From Isoetes taiwanensis (lineage: Eukaryota; Streptophyta; Lycopodiopsida; Isoetales; Isoetaceae), in contig JAJEKV010000003.1 of the NCBI GenBank assembly GCA_021234155.1, forward strand, positions 34,209,166 to 34,273,165: a DNA stretch of 64,000 nt. Reading direction: 5' to 3'. Of this stretch, positions 1-10,676 are shown one piece after another; positions within the stretch are counted from its first letter, which is position 1; each line of letters begins with the position of its first letter. Both the position numbers and the translations under genes were made by a program. The notes below the pieces were generated by a model that saw only the letters and a program-made list of their open reading frames with translations, had not been told where the DNA came from and searched no databases.

Positions 1-669
1 AAGTCTCCTCCTCCACCCCCTCCAGTGTACAAGTCTCTTCGCCCTCCTCCCTACCACTACAAATCTCCTCCTCCACCCGCCTTCAATAATTATAAGTCCC
101 CTCCACCACCATCGTACCACTACAAGTCTCCTCCTCCACCCCCTCCGGTATACAAGTATAAGTCCCCTCCTCCTCCTCCCTATCAAGACAAATCTCCTCC
201 TCCACCAGCTCTAGTCTATCTGAGATATAAAGTCCCTCCACCACCACATGCACCACTACAAGTCTCCTCCTCCACCCCTCCAATATACAAGCATAAGTCC
301 CCTCCCCCTCCTCCCTACCACTACAAATCTCCTCCTCCACCCGCTCCAGTCTACAAATATAAGTCCCCTCCACCACCACCATACCACTACAAATCACCTC
401 CTCCACCAGCTCCAGTTTACAAACACAAATCCCCTCCCCCTCCTCTTTATCAATACAAATCTCCTCCTCCACCACCTCCAGTTTACAAATACAAATCTCC
501 CCTGCGACCTCCTCCAGTTTATAAGTACAAGTCCCCTCCTCCTCCCGTTTATAAGTATAGATCACCTCCTTCTCCTCATCATCCTTATACACATCCACAC
601 CCTCAGCCACATCCCTATTCTCATCCCCATCCTCCTCACCACTATGAGTCACCACCACGTAAGTACTAA
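1..669 (+). CDS. Extensin-like hydroxyproline-rich glycoprotein (3' end)
   Basis: The frame is open from the first base, so the 5' end lies outside the window. It ends at TAA 667-669. The protein is built from SPPPP blocks alternating with Y-x-Y-K (YKYKSPPPP, YHYKSPPPP), the classic extensin pattern. Established: Ser-(Hyp)4 is arabinosylated and Y-x-Y forms isodityrosine cross-links in the cell wall. The last 30 residues change to a His/Pro-rich tail (THPHPQPHPYSHPHP) ending in SPPRKY, unlike the usual YYY/YVY end. Around 248-278 the repeat register is lost and then regained: one extra base near 248 and one missing base near 277 give about ten residues without SPPPP. No signal peptide is visible because the start is missing. 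The family call is secure; the exact member is not known. Confidence 0.9.
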   Translation, partial: KSPPPPPPVYKSLRPPPYHYKSPPPPAFNNYKSPPPPSYHYKSPPPPPPVYKYKSPPPPPYQDKSPPPPALVYLRYKVPPPPHAPLQVSSSTPPIYKHKSPPPPPYHYKSPPPPAPVYKYKSPPPPPYHYKSPPPPAPVYKHKSPPPPLYQYKSPPPPPPVYKYKSPLRPPPVYKYKSPPPPVYKYRSPPSPHHPYTHPHPQPHPYSHPHPPHHYESPPRKY

Positions 670-1175
670 AGGACTTACATAGAAGCAATGAATAAATTGT
701 TTGGTAAGTGCCTTTATTTCCCCTTGTCTTTCATCTCCTATCTAATGCAGTGTCTATTTCTGTTCTCCTCTAATTTGTTCCTTAAAAATTACGAGCATGT
801 GACACGTTGCATTGATAGCATTTATTGCATTAATTTCAGATTTCTGACACATTTATGAGCATTTATGGTGGAGGAAAAACGTTATCAAACTTATTGATTG
901 CAGGGCATTAATGTGTGTTCAGAGGCATTTATGAGCATTTATGGCGAAGGAAGAACAAGGGCACGCCTCATGAGTCATGACGAGCTACGGCGGCATGGCG
1001 GAAGAGATCTGGCCTTTCTCCCACTTGCATCTCCTGCACGCAACAAATCTTGCTCTAATCTGAATTATTCTTTCTTGTTTTGCTGATCCCCAATAAGTAC
1101 CAAAAATTCTTCACCTGTAGGCTAAGAGTATGTGAAACAATCAGATCGACCAAGCAATACCCAGCAGACAAAAAA
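670..1175. other. Extensin 3' flank, no gene seen
   Basis: The sequence after the extensin stop contains TTTGGTAAGTGCC near 700, a possible donor of a 3'UTR intron. A short direct repeat reading ATTTATGAGCATTTATGG occurs near 849 and 927. I see no supported gene. Confidence 0.4.
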
Positions 1176-1693
1176 TCAGCAGAACTCTTTTGATTTGGAA
1201 TTAGAGCTTGGCGGTATATGGAAATGCCATAACCTCTTAGTAGAGGCCTCCTCAGCCAGATATTTGGAGCACAAAAATTCCTGGCAAAAGGTCCTCTCAA
1301 CCGGCCTCTCTACATCATGCACAAAAATATGAGTTGTGCGGTTGTCTGATCTGCTTCTGGCCATAACTCCAGCGCTGAAGATAGCACCCATTCTTTCTGG
1401 AGCTTCAGGAAAATAACCCCTAGGTGCATCTACCATATATCCCATTCTACAAAATAAAGCTCTTCCAGAAGCATATTCAATGCAATTTTGCAGGTAGAAT
1501 CCTGTATCTTCTGAATAGGTCTGCAGGCCTTTTTTTGCTCAGATCTTGCATAATCCATCAGACCATTTGCATCCTTAAGTTGAGTATTGTATTGAACATG
1601 GTATGCTTCTAAATCTTTATGTTTCCCCTTTACACTCTCCATCCCTTCCTTTGTTTCTTCCAAGAACACAGTTCTGCCACCAATATGTAGCAT
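1176..1693 (-). pseudogene. Decayed unknown coding sequence
   Basis: Two overlapping minus-strand frames read like one protein broken by a frameshift near 1435-1445. The upstream part (1693-1430) has coiled-coil character (EETKEGMESVKGKHKDLEAY). The downstream part (1445-1176) contains GYMVDAPRGYFPEAPERMG and a TTHIFVHDVERPVERTF stretch. The amino-acid composition looks like genuine protein rather than a shadow frame. I do not recognise the family. It could be an exon of a host gene or part of an old transposon. Confidence 0.35.
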
Positions 1694-3129
1694 AATAACA
1701 GGGGGTTTTCTTTGTGTTTTTGTACGCTTTTCACAAAGGTTTTCTTAAGATTTCATGGCGTATTCGAATGGATGTACTAATGCGTACATCTAGAGTGCAC
1801 CATTTCTTAGTCGTTGATTTAGTGGTTTTTTTCCAATGGTCCAACATCCAAGGGCTCACAACAAAAGCCCTCTTTTTATTTTAGGGCAAAACATGCAAGC
1901 CTCGTGGATAGCATTTTAGGGCATTCTTTGCCCTTGGCCCATTGGTGTTAACCTATGGCATTCAATCACGGCAGAGCATGGCATGACGGCAAACCATAAA
2001 CGCTTGGACGAAATATGGATGCAAATCCAGGTTGAAGTCGTGGCTTCCTCCCCCCCGGATCACGTACCATTTGTTTGTCCGTCGCCTAAACTAAACCTCA
2101 TTGTTTGTTCTTGTATTCCTTTTACATATCATGGTGTTTATCTTCTCTTGCAGGTCGTGGAGCTTGCTCAGCGCATGGCGGCTCAACTGCGAACAAAGCG
2201 GCTTTGTAAGCATTGTGAATGGCGGGGAATAATTGAAATATTACCAGGTTCTTGTATTTGTTTTACATATCCTGTTGTTTATCTTCTCTGGCAGGTCGTG
2301 GAGCTTGCTCATTTGCAAGGCAGGTCGTGGAATTGAACATTTGTTTTCTTATGCTACAATATTAGGCCGCCTCAACACAATGCATCCTTGTTAGTTGAGA
2401 GATGCAATTTGCCACATGTTCTGGGCTGTCTGCTGTGGCAATACCTTTCTGGGCAGATCTTATTTCATGAGTATTTATCTGTTAGCAGAATGCGCCCTGC
2501 AAGACAAGGCTTGTTGCATATCACCATTGTAGACAGCAGCATAGAATGTGAATGGTGAGGATGAAAGCTATGAGATTGATCCCACTGGAGAATATGTGAG
2601 GAAATGGCTACCAGAGCTATAGAGGTCCCTACCGGGCTATGCGGGGATGCTATAGTCATTAATTTACCATGGCATCAAATAATTTCTACGAGACCTTACT
2701 AGTTGGCTTTAAGGTTCTTGAAGTTGCACTTCGGGCCCCGAAAGTAGATAAGATGGAATCACGAAAATGTTGAATATCGTGCTTATAAGGGTTTTGTGCG
2801 ATCCACTAGGGTCGGGGTTATGAAATAAGAACTTGATAAGGCTATCATTAGGCTGCAGTTTTATTTCTTGTAATTTGGTGAATGATTGAATTTGATTACA
2901 TAATATAATTCCTTACTCTGATGATATTAATAGATTTCATAATTATGTGATAAGGTTTGCAATTGAAGGTTGGCGAAACTTCATAACATATGATAACTAC
3001 ACTTATTCCCATGTATTGTGACCCGAAAATATATATTACTCAAAGATTTCCTAATTCTACTTTTAAATTGTTTTTAATTCTGCTCTCGCATGTCGTTCTT
3101 TTTGTGCATATATGTCTTTGCTTAGTGCT
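1694..3129. other. Intergenic, no gene supported
   Basis: AT-rich sequence with only short chance ORFs. It holds the imperfect direct duplication listed separately at 2108-2311. Confidence 0.4.
2108..2311. repeat. Imperfect direct duplication (63-bp units)
   Basis: Units at 2108-2170 and 2249-2311 share the order TTCTTGTATT, TTTACATATC, TTTATCTTCTCT and GCAGGTCGTGGAGCTTGCTC. Both carry an intron-3'-end-like pyrimidine tract followed by CAG|GTCGTGG, so an acceptor-like site has been duplicated. A third partial copy, GGCAGGTCGTGGA, follows at 2320. Confidence 0.6.
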
Positions 3130-3625
3130 CAAAGCCCTTTATTAGGGCCGAAGGCCCAAAAATTCCCAACATAACAACACATAATATTAATAAACAACAC
3201 ATAATATTAATGCAAACATAAACCATTGCATTTCAACACATTTAAATTAAATTCCCCCTAAAACCCCCTTTGGTTTGGGTGCATATTCACCGCGGGGGGT
3301 GACGTAGGGCGTGAGCCCTCATAATTGTATTTTGCACGTACAAAATCAACACCATATAGTATTTCGCTTGAAATCTTATAGTATTTTGTGAATCTTCCCC
3401 ACAAACGAGGAACTTTACGTACGCTGTAGATTAAGGAATAAGGGGTGAATATGCCTATCCAACAGCTCTCGTTGCCCGAAGTCACCCCCCGTGTGAATAT
3501 GCACCCAAACCAAAGGGGGTTTTAGGGGGAATTTAATTTAAATGTGTTGAAATGCAATGGTTTATGTTTGCATTAATATTATGTGTTGTTTATTAATATT
3601 ATGTGTTGTTATGTTGGGAAATTTC
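3130..3625. mobile_element. Foldback/MITE-like element, copy 1
   Basis: Two arms of about 140 bp are inverted copies of each other: roughly 3162-3303 and 3481-3622. Both include the block GGTTTGGGTGCATATTCA or its complement, CCCCCTAAAACCCCCTTT, and two AACACATAATATTAAT units. About 180 bp of unique loop separates them. The left arm is preceded by a small hairpin AGGGCCGAAGGCCC. No transposase ORF is present, so it is non-autonomous. A second copy sits at 46765-47125 in the opposite orientation and matches both arm and loop, which shows that this is a dispersed family. Confidence 0.75.
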
Positions 3626-4150
3626 CACAGGACACTGTCAAAACCTAGACCAAAAATTAAGAAATTGCTGGGGAACTGTATTTGTGGTAGCATAATGAAT
3701 GATTGCAGTAGAAAGGTCCGAAGGTAATAAGGCTTTGAAGGAAGGGATCACGGATATTGCTGTAATATCAGATCTGCAGGTTCTTGCCGAATCTTTCATA
3801 GCAAATAGTCCTAAAGCTGCAAAAAACCATCATTCATTTAAATTGGATTTATGTCTGTTCTAAAAGCACGCCACTTTTGCATACCCTTTTCTCAATATAG
3901 TGTTTCGTTGTGTGACATGCTGTTTTGCATTGTTGCAAATTTTTGCATTGTAGTAGTGGTTGGTTTAACATTTTCTTGTTTTAGTGAGAAGAATGTGGTG
4001 TTTGATTAGCATTTGTAGATAACAACACATCAATATCTGAGAGAAACACTTTTTTACATTGTATTCACTTGATATGAAGATTACATCATGGAGGGACTAG
4101 TCCTTTCTTTGTCAAATAACTCTTAAGATAGGGATCCATCTCCTTAGTCC
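3626..4150. other. Intergenic, nothing recognised
   Basis: No coding pattern, repeat or RNA gene is visible between the foldback element and the minus-strand gene remnant. Confidence 0.35.
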
Positions 4151-4153
4151 CAT

Positions 4154-7100
4154 CTAGTTCGGATGCTTTGACAATATCCGTCTTGTTTTTACCGTGGCCA
4201 AGCCACTCATGATGGACATGAATAGTACTAGAAACTCATCTGTTGAGTAATCTTGTGGAGTATAAGTTGGTGGATTTAGAGCCCCACCTTGATTATAAAA
4301 GCACTTAAGAGCATCATCATCTACTATTATGATGTCCTCTTTCTTTTGAATGCCAAACTGATCCATCATAGTACCAAGATGTTTCCACGAAGACCGGTTT
4401 GCCATCCGGATCTCTTGGATGTGGAAACTTTATACACTTACTTTGGTCCCAAATCGTCACAAAGTCTCGATTCATGCTGGTAACACCCTAAGTACTTCAT
4501 CAACATTTCTTGCGTTCCATTGAGGACCGGATGGCAACTCGAAAACAATCAACGCCTCATTCATCATATCTTCTAAGTGTGGGCGAGGATAGATCCACTT
4601 AGTATTCGATTCTAGAGGGACTTGCTCGAAGTCATCCCTGTTAATAAGCTTCTTAGAAAGCGTTTTTACAGGACACCATTCGGATCGAAGACAATGATTT
4701 TGTCCTGGCGCAAGGTGGAGCCCTGAACCATGGAAAACAAAGAGTTAGCCATGCAAAAGTGTTACGCAATACCGCCAAGCGCGTTTTATCCTTCATAAAT
4801 AAGCTACATCTTGGCGTGAATTACCTTTCATCGTCGTCGTCATCCGCGGCCCGATCGTGGCGTCTACTTCACTCCTCCGGATGCTTCTTGTCGGAAACAT
4901 GAGCATGCCCGTTAAGTTCGGACATGTTCTCTTCTATGAAAGCTACCCGCGGGGGTTTGATTCCTAACCTCGGTGGTTGCATCCGAGCTTGCATGATCAT
5001 CACAGGCTGCTATCGGCAAAGCCGCATGATCGTACCCCAAAGCTGGACATTACCGGTTGGAATGTTATCAAGCATGGGCCGCCAAATTTTTCTCCATGGT
5101 CTCACGTTCCAGCTCTAGCATTTTAGGCCTTCTCCTGGGGTTGCATTGCTTTTTGAACATTACAGGTTGCATTCGGAGGCTTTTGTGAACTAGTATTACC
5201 TTACGCCTTTGTAAGGTACCAAAGCCCACGGTTTTTATCTTTGGCAGGGGCCCCTAATCACCGTGGCTAGTACCTTTCGAAAAACACTCCAAGGAAATCC
5301 ATGGACTGGTCATCGTTGATGAAACTTAAACATCTTCTTGATGTCTTGGGGGCCTCTCTACCAATATACCCTCCAACATGCAATTCCACGGCAAGTAGTA
5401 TCAAGTGGTGCAAATGCCTCAACAAGATAGCTTGCCGATTGATTGCAAACCCATGTTTATTCAAGGGTCCCTTTTTCTTTTGTCGGCAATTCGGTGATGT
5501 CTTTCCCGTAGAGGTTAGGAACATCAAATTCCTCCTTTTCGTTTGCTTCATCCTCATCATCCGCTTTGTAGAAGACATTTTTCAAGTTGGGTTCATCCAA
5601 AAGAAAACACTTGCCATGCACCTTTATCCGATGCCCCTTTGCTCTTAGCTACCTCATAGTCGTCATCCGCACAAGGGATATCATTATGAAGATTATACAA
5701 AGCGCTTTTGCCTTTGCATCCTCAAATCCGGTATCCTTTGTCTCAAAGAGAAGACCTTCCCTAACGACCTTTAGGCATTCCAAGTCGTATGAATCCACCA
5801 AAGCATGCATATAGAAGCTCTCCTGGGGGCATATGATGACAATAGTAAAGAGCTTCGAGTTGTTAAGCCTATCACGGCTACTAAAAAAAAAAAGAATTGT
5901 ACTCTGTTGAGTCATCCCCTTCTCTCCTTTTGCAGTCCGAGAAATATTACGAGGGCCTATTGTTGTATCGGGTAGGAGACCTTTATAGCCAGTAGAGACC
6001 AGGTATTGGAGTGCAGGTAAGTCACCACCAACATCTTTCAGGACGGCCAAACCTTTCTTCTCATTTCAGCCATCACCTTATCGATAGCTTTGGTGTCTTT
6101 GTTGGTTCTTTGATTTCTGTTTTGCGAGAAATTCCTTCGACCAAAAAGACGTATTTCTTGATGTCATCAGCAGACACGCCATACTTGTCTAGCAGGGTAA
6201 GAGCATGCTAGGGTCTACATGTTTTGGAAACTACCTGGAAAATACTCTGGGTAGTCAAAGATGATGATATATTTGAGTTCTTAACATCTTCTTGACATCA
6301 CAAAGTACATTACAACATGTATGTACTACTACTCTTGAACATAACACAATTTCTTTTAGTCAATGTTGCAGTCTAGGTACTTTAAAATACAATTATGTAC
6401 TTGCACAGAAGTACACAGAAAAGTACCTTTTTGGTAATTTTTTATGTAGGCCCTAGCATGCTTTCACCCAGCAGGCCGACTTCAAACAATGTTACATCAC
6501 CAGATAGCTTCTGAAGTTCTTCACCAACTGCTACCTTCATAACTCGCATGTTCTTTATATGAGTGCAACAATCAATGAAGGACATTTTGTCCTTAACTGA
6601 AGAAGCCTTCTTGTACAGAACTTCTTTGTTTATGCATTGATTTAACAACCAAATGATTTCATCATCTTGAAGGCCCTGTACTTTCCTCATCTCGGTAGTC
6701 TTGAGATCAAATATTGAAGTATCTTGAGGAGGCACTCGTCCCATTGGGTCTGGTAGTAGCTTTACGAGCATAAGCATCCCGTAACTCGTTCCACCATGCC
6801 ACAGACTTCGTCCTTAGCAAAGACGATCTTGTAGGCATCTGTAGGACCTCTGGACGCTGCTTCAGACGTCTCGCCTGCTTCCTCCCCAATTTTTTTTCCT
6901 ATTTTTTTGCCCCTTGGTTTCCTATCTTGGATGATAGTATGAGCCAAGGTCTTTTCCAATGCCTTAAACTCCTCAGACTTCGTTCCTCCCTGTTTTGTTT
7001 GCAGGGGTCTTCCATATTCTATCCATTGCTGGTGGGCATGACGGAGTTGTTCCACGTAAGGGCTGCACGTGTAAGGAAAGCATGTCAGCCAATATGAGCA

Positions 7101-9407
7101 AGGCATACAAAAATTAACCGCTTTTTAGATCAAGCAAAAATGATAATCAGGAACGTCAAAGGCAGCCGTGCCAATTCGCGCCTGGCGTATATTCATCTCT
7201 TTATATCATGGACGAATACACGCCCGGTAGCGAATGCGGATACATTTCAATTCGCTTTGGCGTGAATTCATGCACATAATTCACGCGTGGCATGTATTCA
7301 TGTTTGCCAATTCGGCGCCGGCGTGTATTAGTCCGCAAATTTAATGCGGCATGAATGCCACCGCCACGCGCCAATAATATCTTTGCATTTTGATCAAAGC
7401 ATGCGTTGGTATTTAGATGCGTGGCGATATTCATCTTGACAATTCAACGAACGAATACACGCCAGCGCTGAATTGGCGTATGAATACCTACAGCCATCGC
7501 GCTTGAATTGCCAACGTCTCACCGATCAAAATGTAAGGTACCTTGGCAATTCGTATTCATCTATGCCGATTAACCGGGGCAAATACATGCCGGTAATTGG
7601 CAAAGATGAATTCACGCCACGGCGTGACTGTACTTATTGACACACTGGACCTAGTCTACTACTGTGTTGCTACTTTGATATATCTGACTCTATTCCACCA
7701 AATATACTAACCTTCTATAAAGAAAGACTTCGCCCATTTCGTTCAATGTTGCACTAATCTCTGCCAGGTCCTCTGCAGGGGTATGGGGGCTTAGAAACCG
7801 ACACCTCCTGTGGTTGTAATGTAGCAGATACATTGTTTGTCCGGTTTGCTTAGCCTGGTTGGATAGGGATCGTTGTGCCTCAATAGAATCTTTGTCCCAA
7901 TAATAAGGAAGCATACATTAGGGTTCTCCACTGTTAGCTCTTCTAGTGTTGTCCACTGGAGTGGAGCATCCTTTTTCTTATCCCAAGGAAGCACGTCAGC
8001 TGGCATAGGAACTTGGCCTGGATTCCTCACCATCGCCCTCAATATTTCTCTTGCATGCTCAGGGTCATACCTCCTGCTAACAAGACTTGACTTATGTGAT
8101 CTCACCAGACGGTCAACATGGATGGGATGTGTAAAAGATTGGCCAAGTGGGTAGTTGTCTCAGATACTTGACTAGCCTACTCATTGCCTCCAGCTGCAAT
8201 TTCTTTTGAGTCATTTTACGCCAAAATGCCATCAAGCTGATGCCGGTGGGATGTCCTTTCCTAAGTCCAACAATCTTCGTGACATCCCCGATATCGTTTT
8301 GATGCTTCATCTCCTCCGGGTAGTAACTTGAGAAGGTCCTCATAAAGCTCTCCTCCTTTGTAGACACCCCTTCACTAACAAACCGGAGTGAGGGCCGGTA
8401 TTTTGAGGCCATCCGTACTTGAAACATGACTCAAAGCCTCACGTCCTTCTTCATCGGACCATCTTTGAAAGCAGTTTTGCCCGCATGTGTAAATCGGCGA
8501 GATCTTTCTTGTGGTTCTTCACAACCTCCACTAGGAGTTGACAACATATGTCATCCTGCTCCTCACAAGTGATAATAATACCTTGTTTCATAAGATCGGT
8601 CTCTTTCTTTTCGAGTGTAACACAAGATCCACCTTACCATTTGTTTTGCCTACATCAACATACCACTCCGCCTTTGTCATCCATCTTCTCCTCGAGGCAT
8701 GGAGGATCACGGTATTACTGATAATGGATCCGCTATCATCCATCGACAATGCATAGGATACTACGTCCTCATTGGGCTTTCCCTTCTTACGTGAGCTGGA
8801 GCTCATTTGGAGTATCTTCCGAGCCTCTTGCTTTCTTAGGAGGAGGGTGTAGGAGCTACCATTCGGTTTTGTCTCTTCTTCCCTGCAAGCGAGGGTGCAA
8901 TACACGCTTAGCGCCGATTTCAGTGGTCATCAATTCCGGGCTAAAAGTACGGAATGGCATACAAATTCCCCAATTCTGACATGCACTCATAAAGGCGTGC
9001 CAATTACAAAGATGCCGCAACGGACACTTTCGAGGCGAGCCAACTAAACACGGTCATACTACTTTTACACAGGTGGGCCAGTTATAGGCGAAACGATTAA
9101 TCACGAAAGCGGGACAATTTAACATAGGAAGGACATTTATTATGCGGATGCAAATACAAGTCAACTGCAGAAATGAGCAGCTAAAGAAATGATAGAGCGA
9201 GGGAGTGTGAGCAGCTATAGCAATTTAAGTCCTTTCTTTCAGAAATAATAGAAGCGGGGGTATAGGCGTAAGATCTGAGCAAATCTGATGCATCTGAGCA
9301 AATGAACAATGAATGAATAACAATACGGAATGATGACAATCTCACGACCTTGAGCATCTTCTCTCGTGGCCCGGCTGAGTTTGGGCAAACGACCTTTGGG
9401 CCGGCAT
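4154..9407 (-). pseudogene. ParB-like-domain gene, family copy A, degraded
   Basis: Minus-strand exons in several frames. An N-terminal part covers about 8882-8113; its acceptor near 8883 is TTGCAG. The ParB/sulfiredoxin-like domain follows at 8105-7690 (YDPEHAREILRAMVRNPGQV, then LIIGTKDSIEAQRSL at about 7907-7870, equivalent to the GGxHRxxA core of ParB), broken by a frameshift near 7890. After an intron of about 580 bp, 7106-6442 holds a helical part (LRHAHQQWIEYGRP, YKIVFAKDEV, VQGLQDDEIIWLL) that lines up with copy B in the same order. A block at 6050-5650 (KLFTIVIICPQESFYMHAL) and further fragments to 4154 follow. I cannot align these securely to the methyltransferase. Frameshifts are frequent. 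Function in the cell is unknown; it is probably a transposon-borne paralogue of copy B. Confidence 0.5.
7140..7660. repeat. Interspersed CG-rich palindromes (ACGCCnGGCGT type) in intron of copy A
   Basis: Between the two exons of copy A about a dozen imperfect motifs of the form GAATACACGCC / GGCGTGAATTC occur at irregular distances of 30-60 bp. Clear examples are CGCGCCTGGCGTATATTCAT near 7178, CACGCGTGGCATGTATTCAT near 7284, CGCCGGCGTGTATT near 7315 and GAATTCACGCCACGGCGTGA near 7610. The same core recurs at 19397-19570. Confidence 0.55.
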
Positions 9408-9515
9408 CTTCGCGATGATCTTGAGCCTCGGAGTTCTTGAGTTCTTGAGTGCCTCGGAATTCTTGGCGTCTCGAGCAAGTCGACAATCGAAAAGCAAGAA
9501 ATGGTAGGCAAAAAC

Positions 9516-9523
9516 TTATATAG
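9516..9523 (-). promoter_or_regulatory. TATA box upstream of copy A
   Basis: On the minus strand TATATAAG lies about 110 bp upstream of the first ATG (9407-9405). Position and orientation fit the promoter of the minus-strand gene, but the first exon is not otherwise confirmed. Confidence 0.35.
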
Positions 9524-9639
9524 ATTTCCATAAAAAGCGATTAGGGTCGGCTTTTCGATCGACGGGCGCTGGCGATGTCGAGCGCCTTCATGTAAGTTCA
9601 TCCGATCTTCCAAACCCAAGCTCCAAATTAATCTCATGA

Positions 9640-10240
9640 TCTTGCGACATTGAGCGGCGTTGGAGAAGAATGCTACATCTTTGCGACGAATTTGAAGAGG
9701 AGGGTGGGAAATTGCAAGATAGAATCGATCAATCCGGAAGCAATCGCCATGGAGTTCCTCTTGGAAATGATCATGTGAAGATTCTAGTAACCGATTGCCA
9801 TTTCAACGATTTAAGCATTACCCGAAGGCATCCCGATGGAGACACAAAGTGAGTGAAAGCATCGGAACCTTTGTTGCATGGCCCGAATTGTTTAAAGAAG
9901 GTGAGTTTCATTTTCTTGGAAGACATAGAGGAAGATAGATCAGAAAAAGTAGATTGAGTGCTTATACTAAGATGCACAAGCCTGATTCTATCACATGTAT
10001 GAAATTAAAACGCTTGCATGCCAGACCATTCATTCAATATTTCAAAACTATAAGGCCTGCAGACCAGAGAATTCAGGAATTTAAAAAACACTGTATTCTT
10101 TACATGGATGTGATATTCTTTAAAAAACCTGCATTCTTTACATTGTTTTAATTACATCTGTGTGTTATTCATCTATGTGTTATTCATCTGTGTGTTGTTC
10201 CTCAGTAGTCTCAAATGCTGGCACAATAGTCTCAAATGCT
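9640..10240. other. Spacer with one short plus-strand ORF and GTGTGTTATTCATCT repeats
   Basis: A plus ORF at 9670-9852 (60 aa) has no recognisable motif. Near 10157-10200 the unit CATCTGTGTGTTATT is repeated about three times, followed by a duplicated AGTCTCAAATGCTG (10207 and 10229). This is probably non-coding. Confidence 0.35.
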
Positions 10241-10265
10241 GTTGAAAAAAGATAAACTGGCATAC

Positions 10266-10335
10266 AACAAAGTTTAAAATGAAACGCACTTATTTGCTGG
10301 AAACGCACTTCAAAAGGAATCTTTGAAAGATTCCC
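10266..10335 (+). repeat. Left inverted repeat / hairpin module
   Basis: AACAAAG plus the 20-mer AAAATGAAACGCACTTATTT region matches 18926-18955 in inverted orientation (29/30). It is followed by a second AAACGCACTT in direct orientation and by the palindrome GGAATCTTTGAAAGATTCC (10317-10335). Compared with 18.9 kb, the inner hairpin arm appears flipped. Confidence 0.6.
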
Positions 10336-10676
10336 TAAAATTCCCTTAAAAAAGTCCATTTTTAAGATTTTTTTGTGACAGGTGTGACAATTCAAGTAAT
10401 TTAGGTACTATTTTTGAGGGGTTGATTGAACATAACTTTCATGCAAAATTTTTAAATAGCAATTTTCATCCTCCTAAACTAGAACAAAAAATAATTACTT
10501 TTATAAAGTGTAGCAAAAAAGGGGCAATAAAAAAAATAGCAAGGGTAATAGAGTGACAAAGAAGTGATATATTCATGGTTGTGAAAATTGTACAAAATTA
10601 TGAACAAAATTGTCAAAAATATAGGACATTTTGATAGACAATCATCACCGCACTTTACATTTTTTACATGTTCGAG

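Noticed and set aside
83-688. Long minus-strand ORF rich in Glu/Val/Tyr
   Set aside because: It is the reverse shadow of the extensin repeats.
1176-1693. SMC-hinge-like gene
   Set aside because: A vague resemblance only; no diagnostic motif could be matched, so it is left unnamed.
9239-9637. 132-aa minus ORF upstream of copy A as a separate gene
   Set aside because: It contains the TATA box and no domain; more likely promoter and leader.
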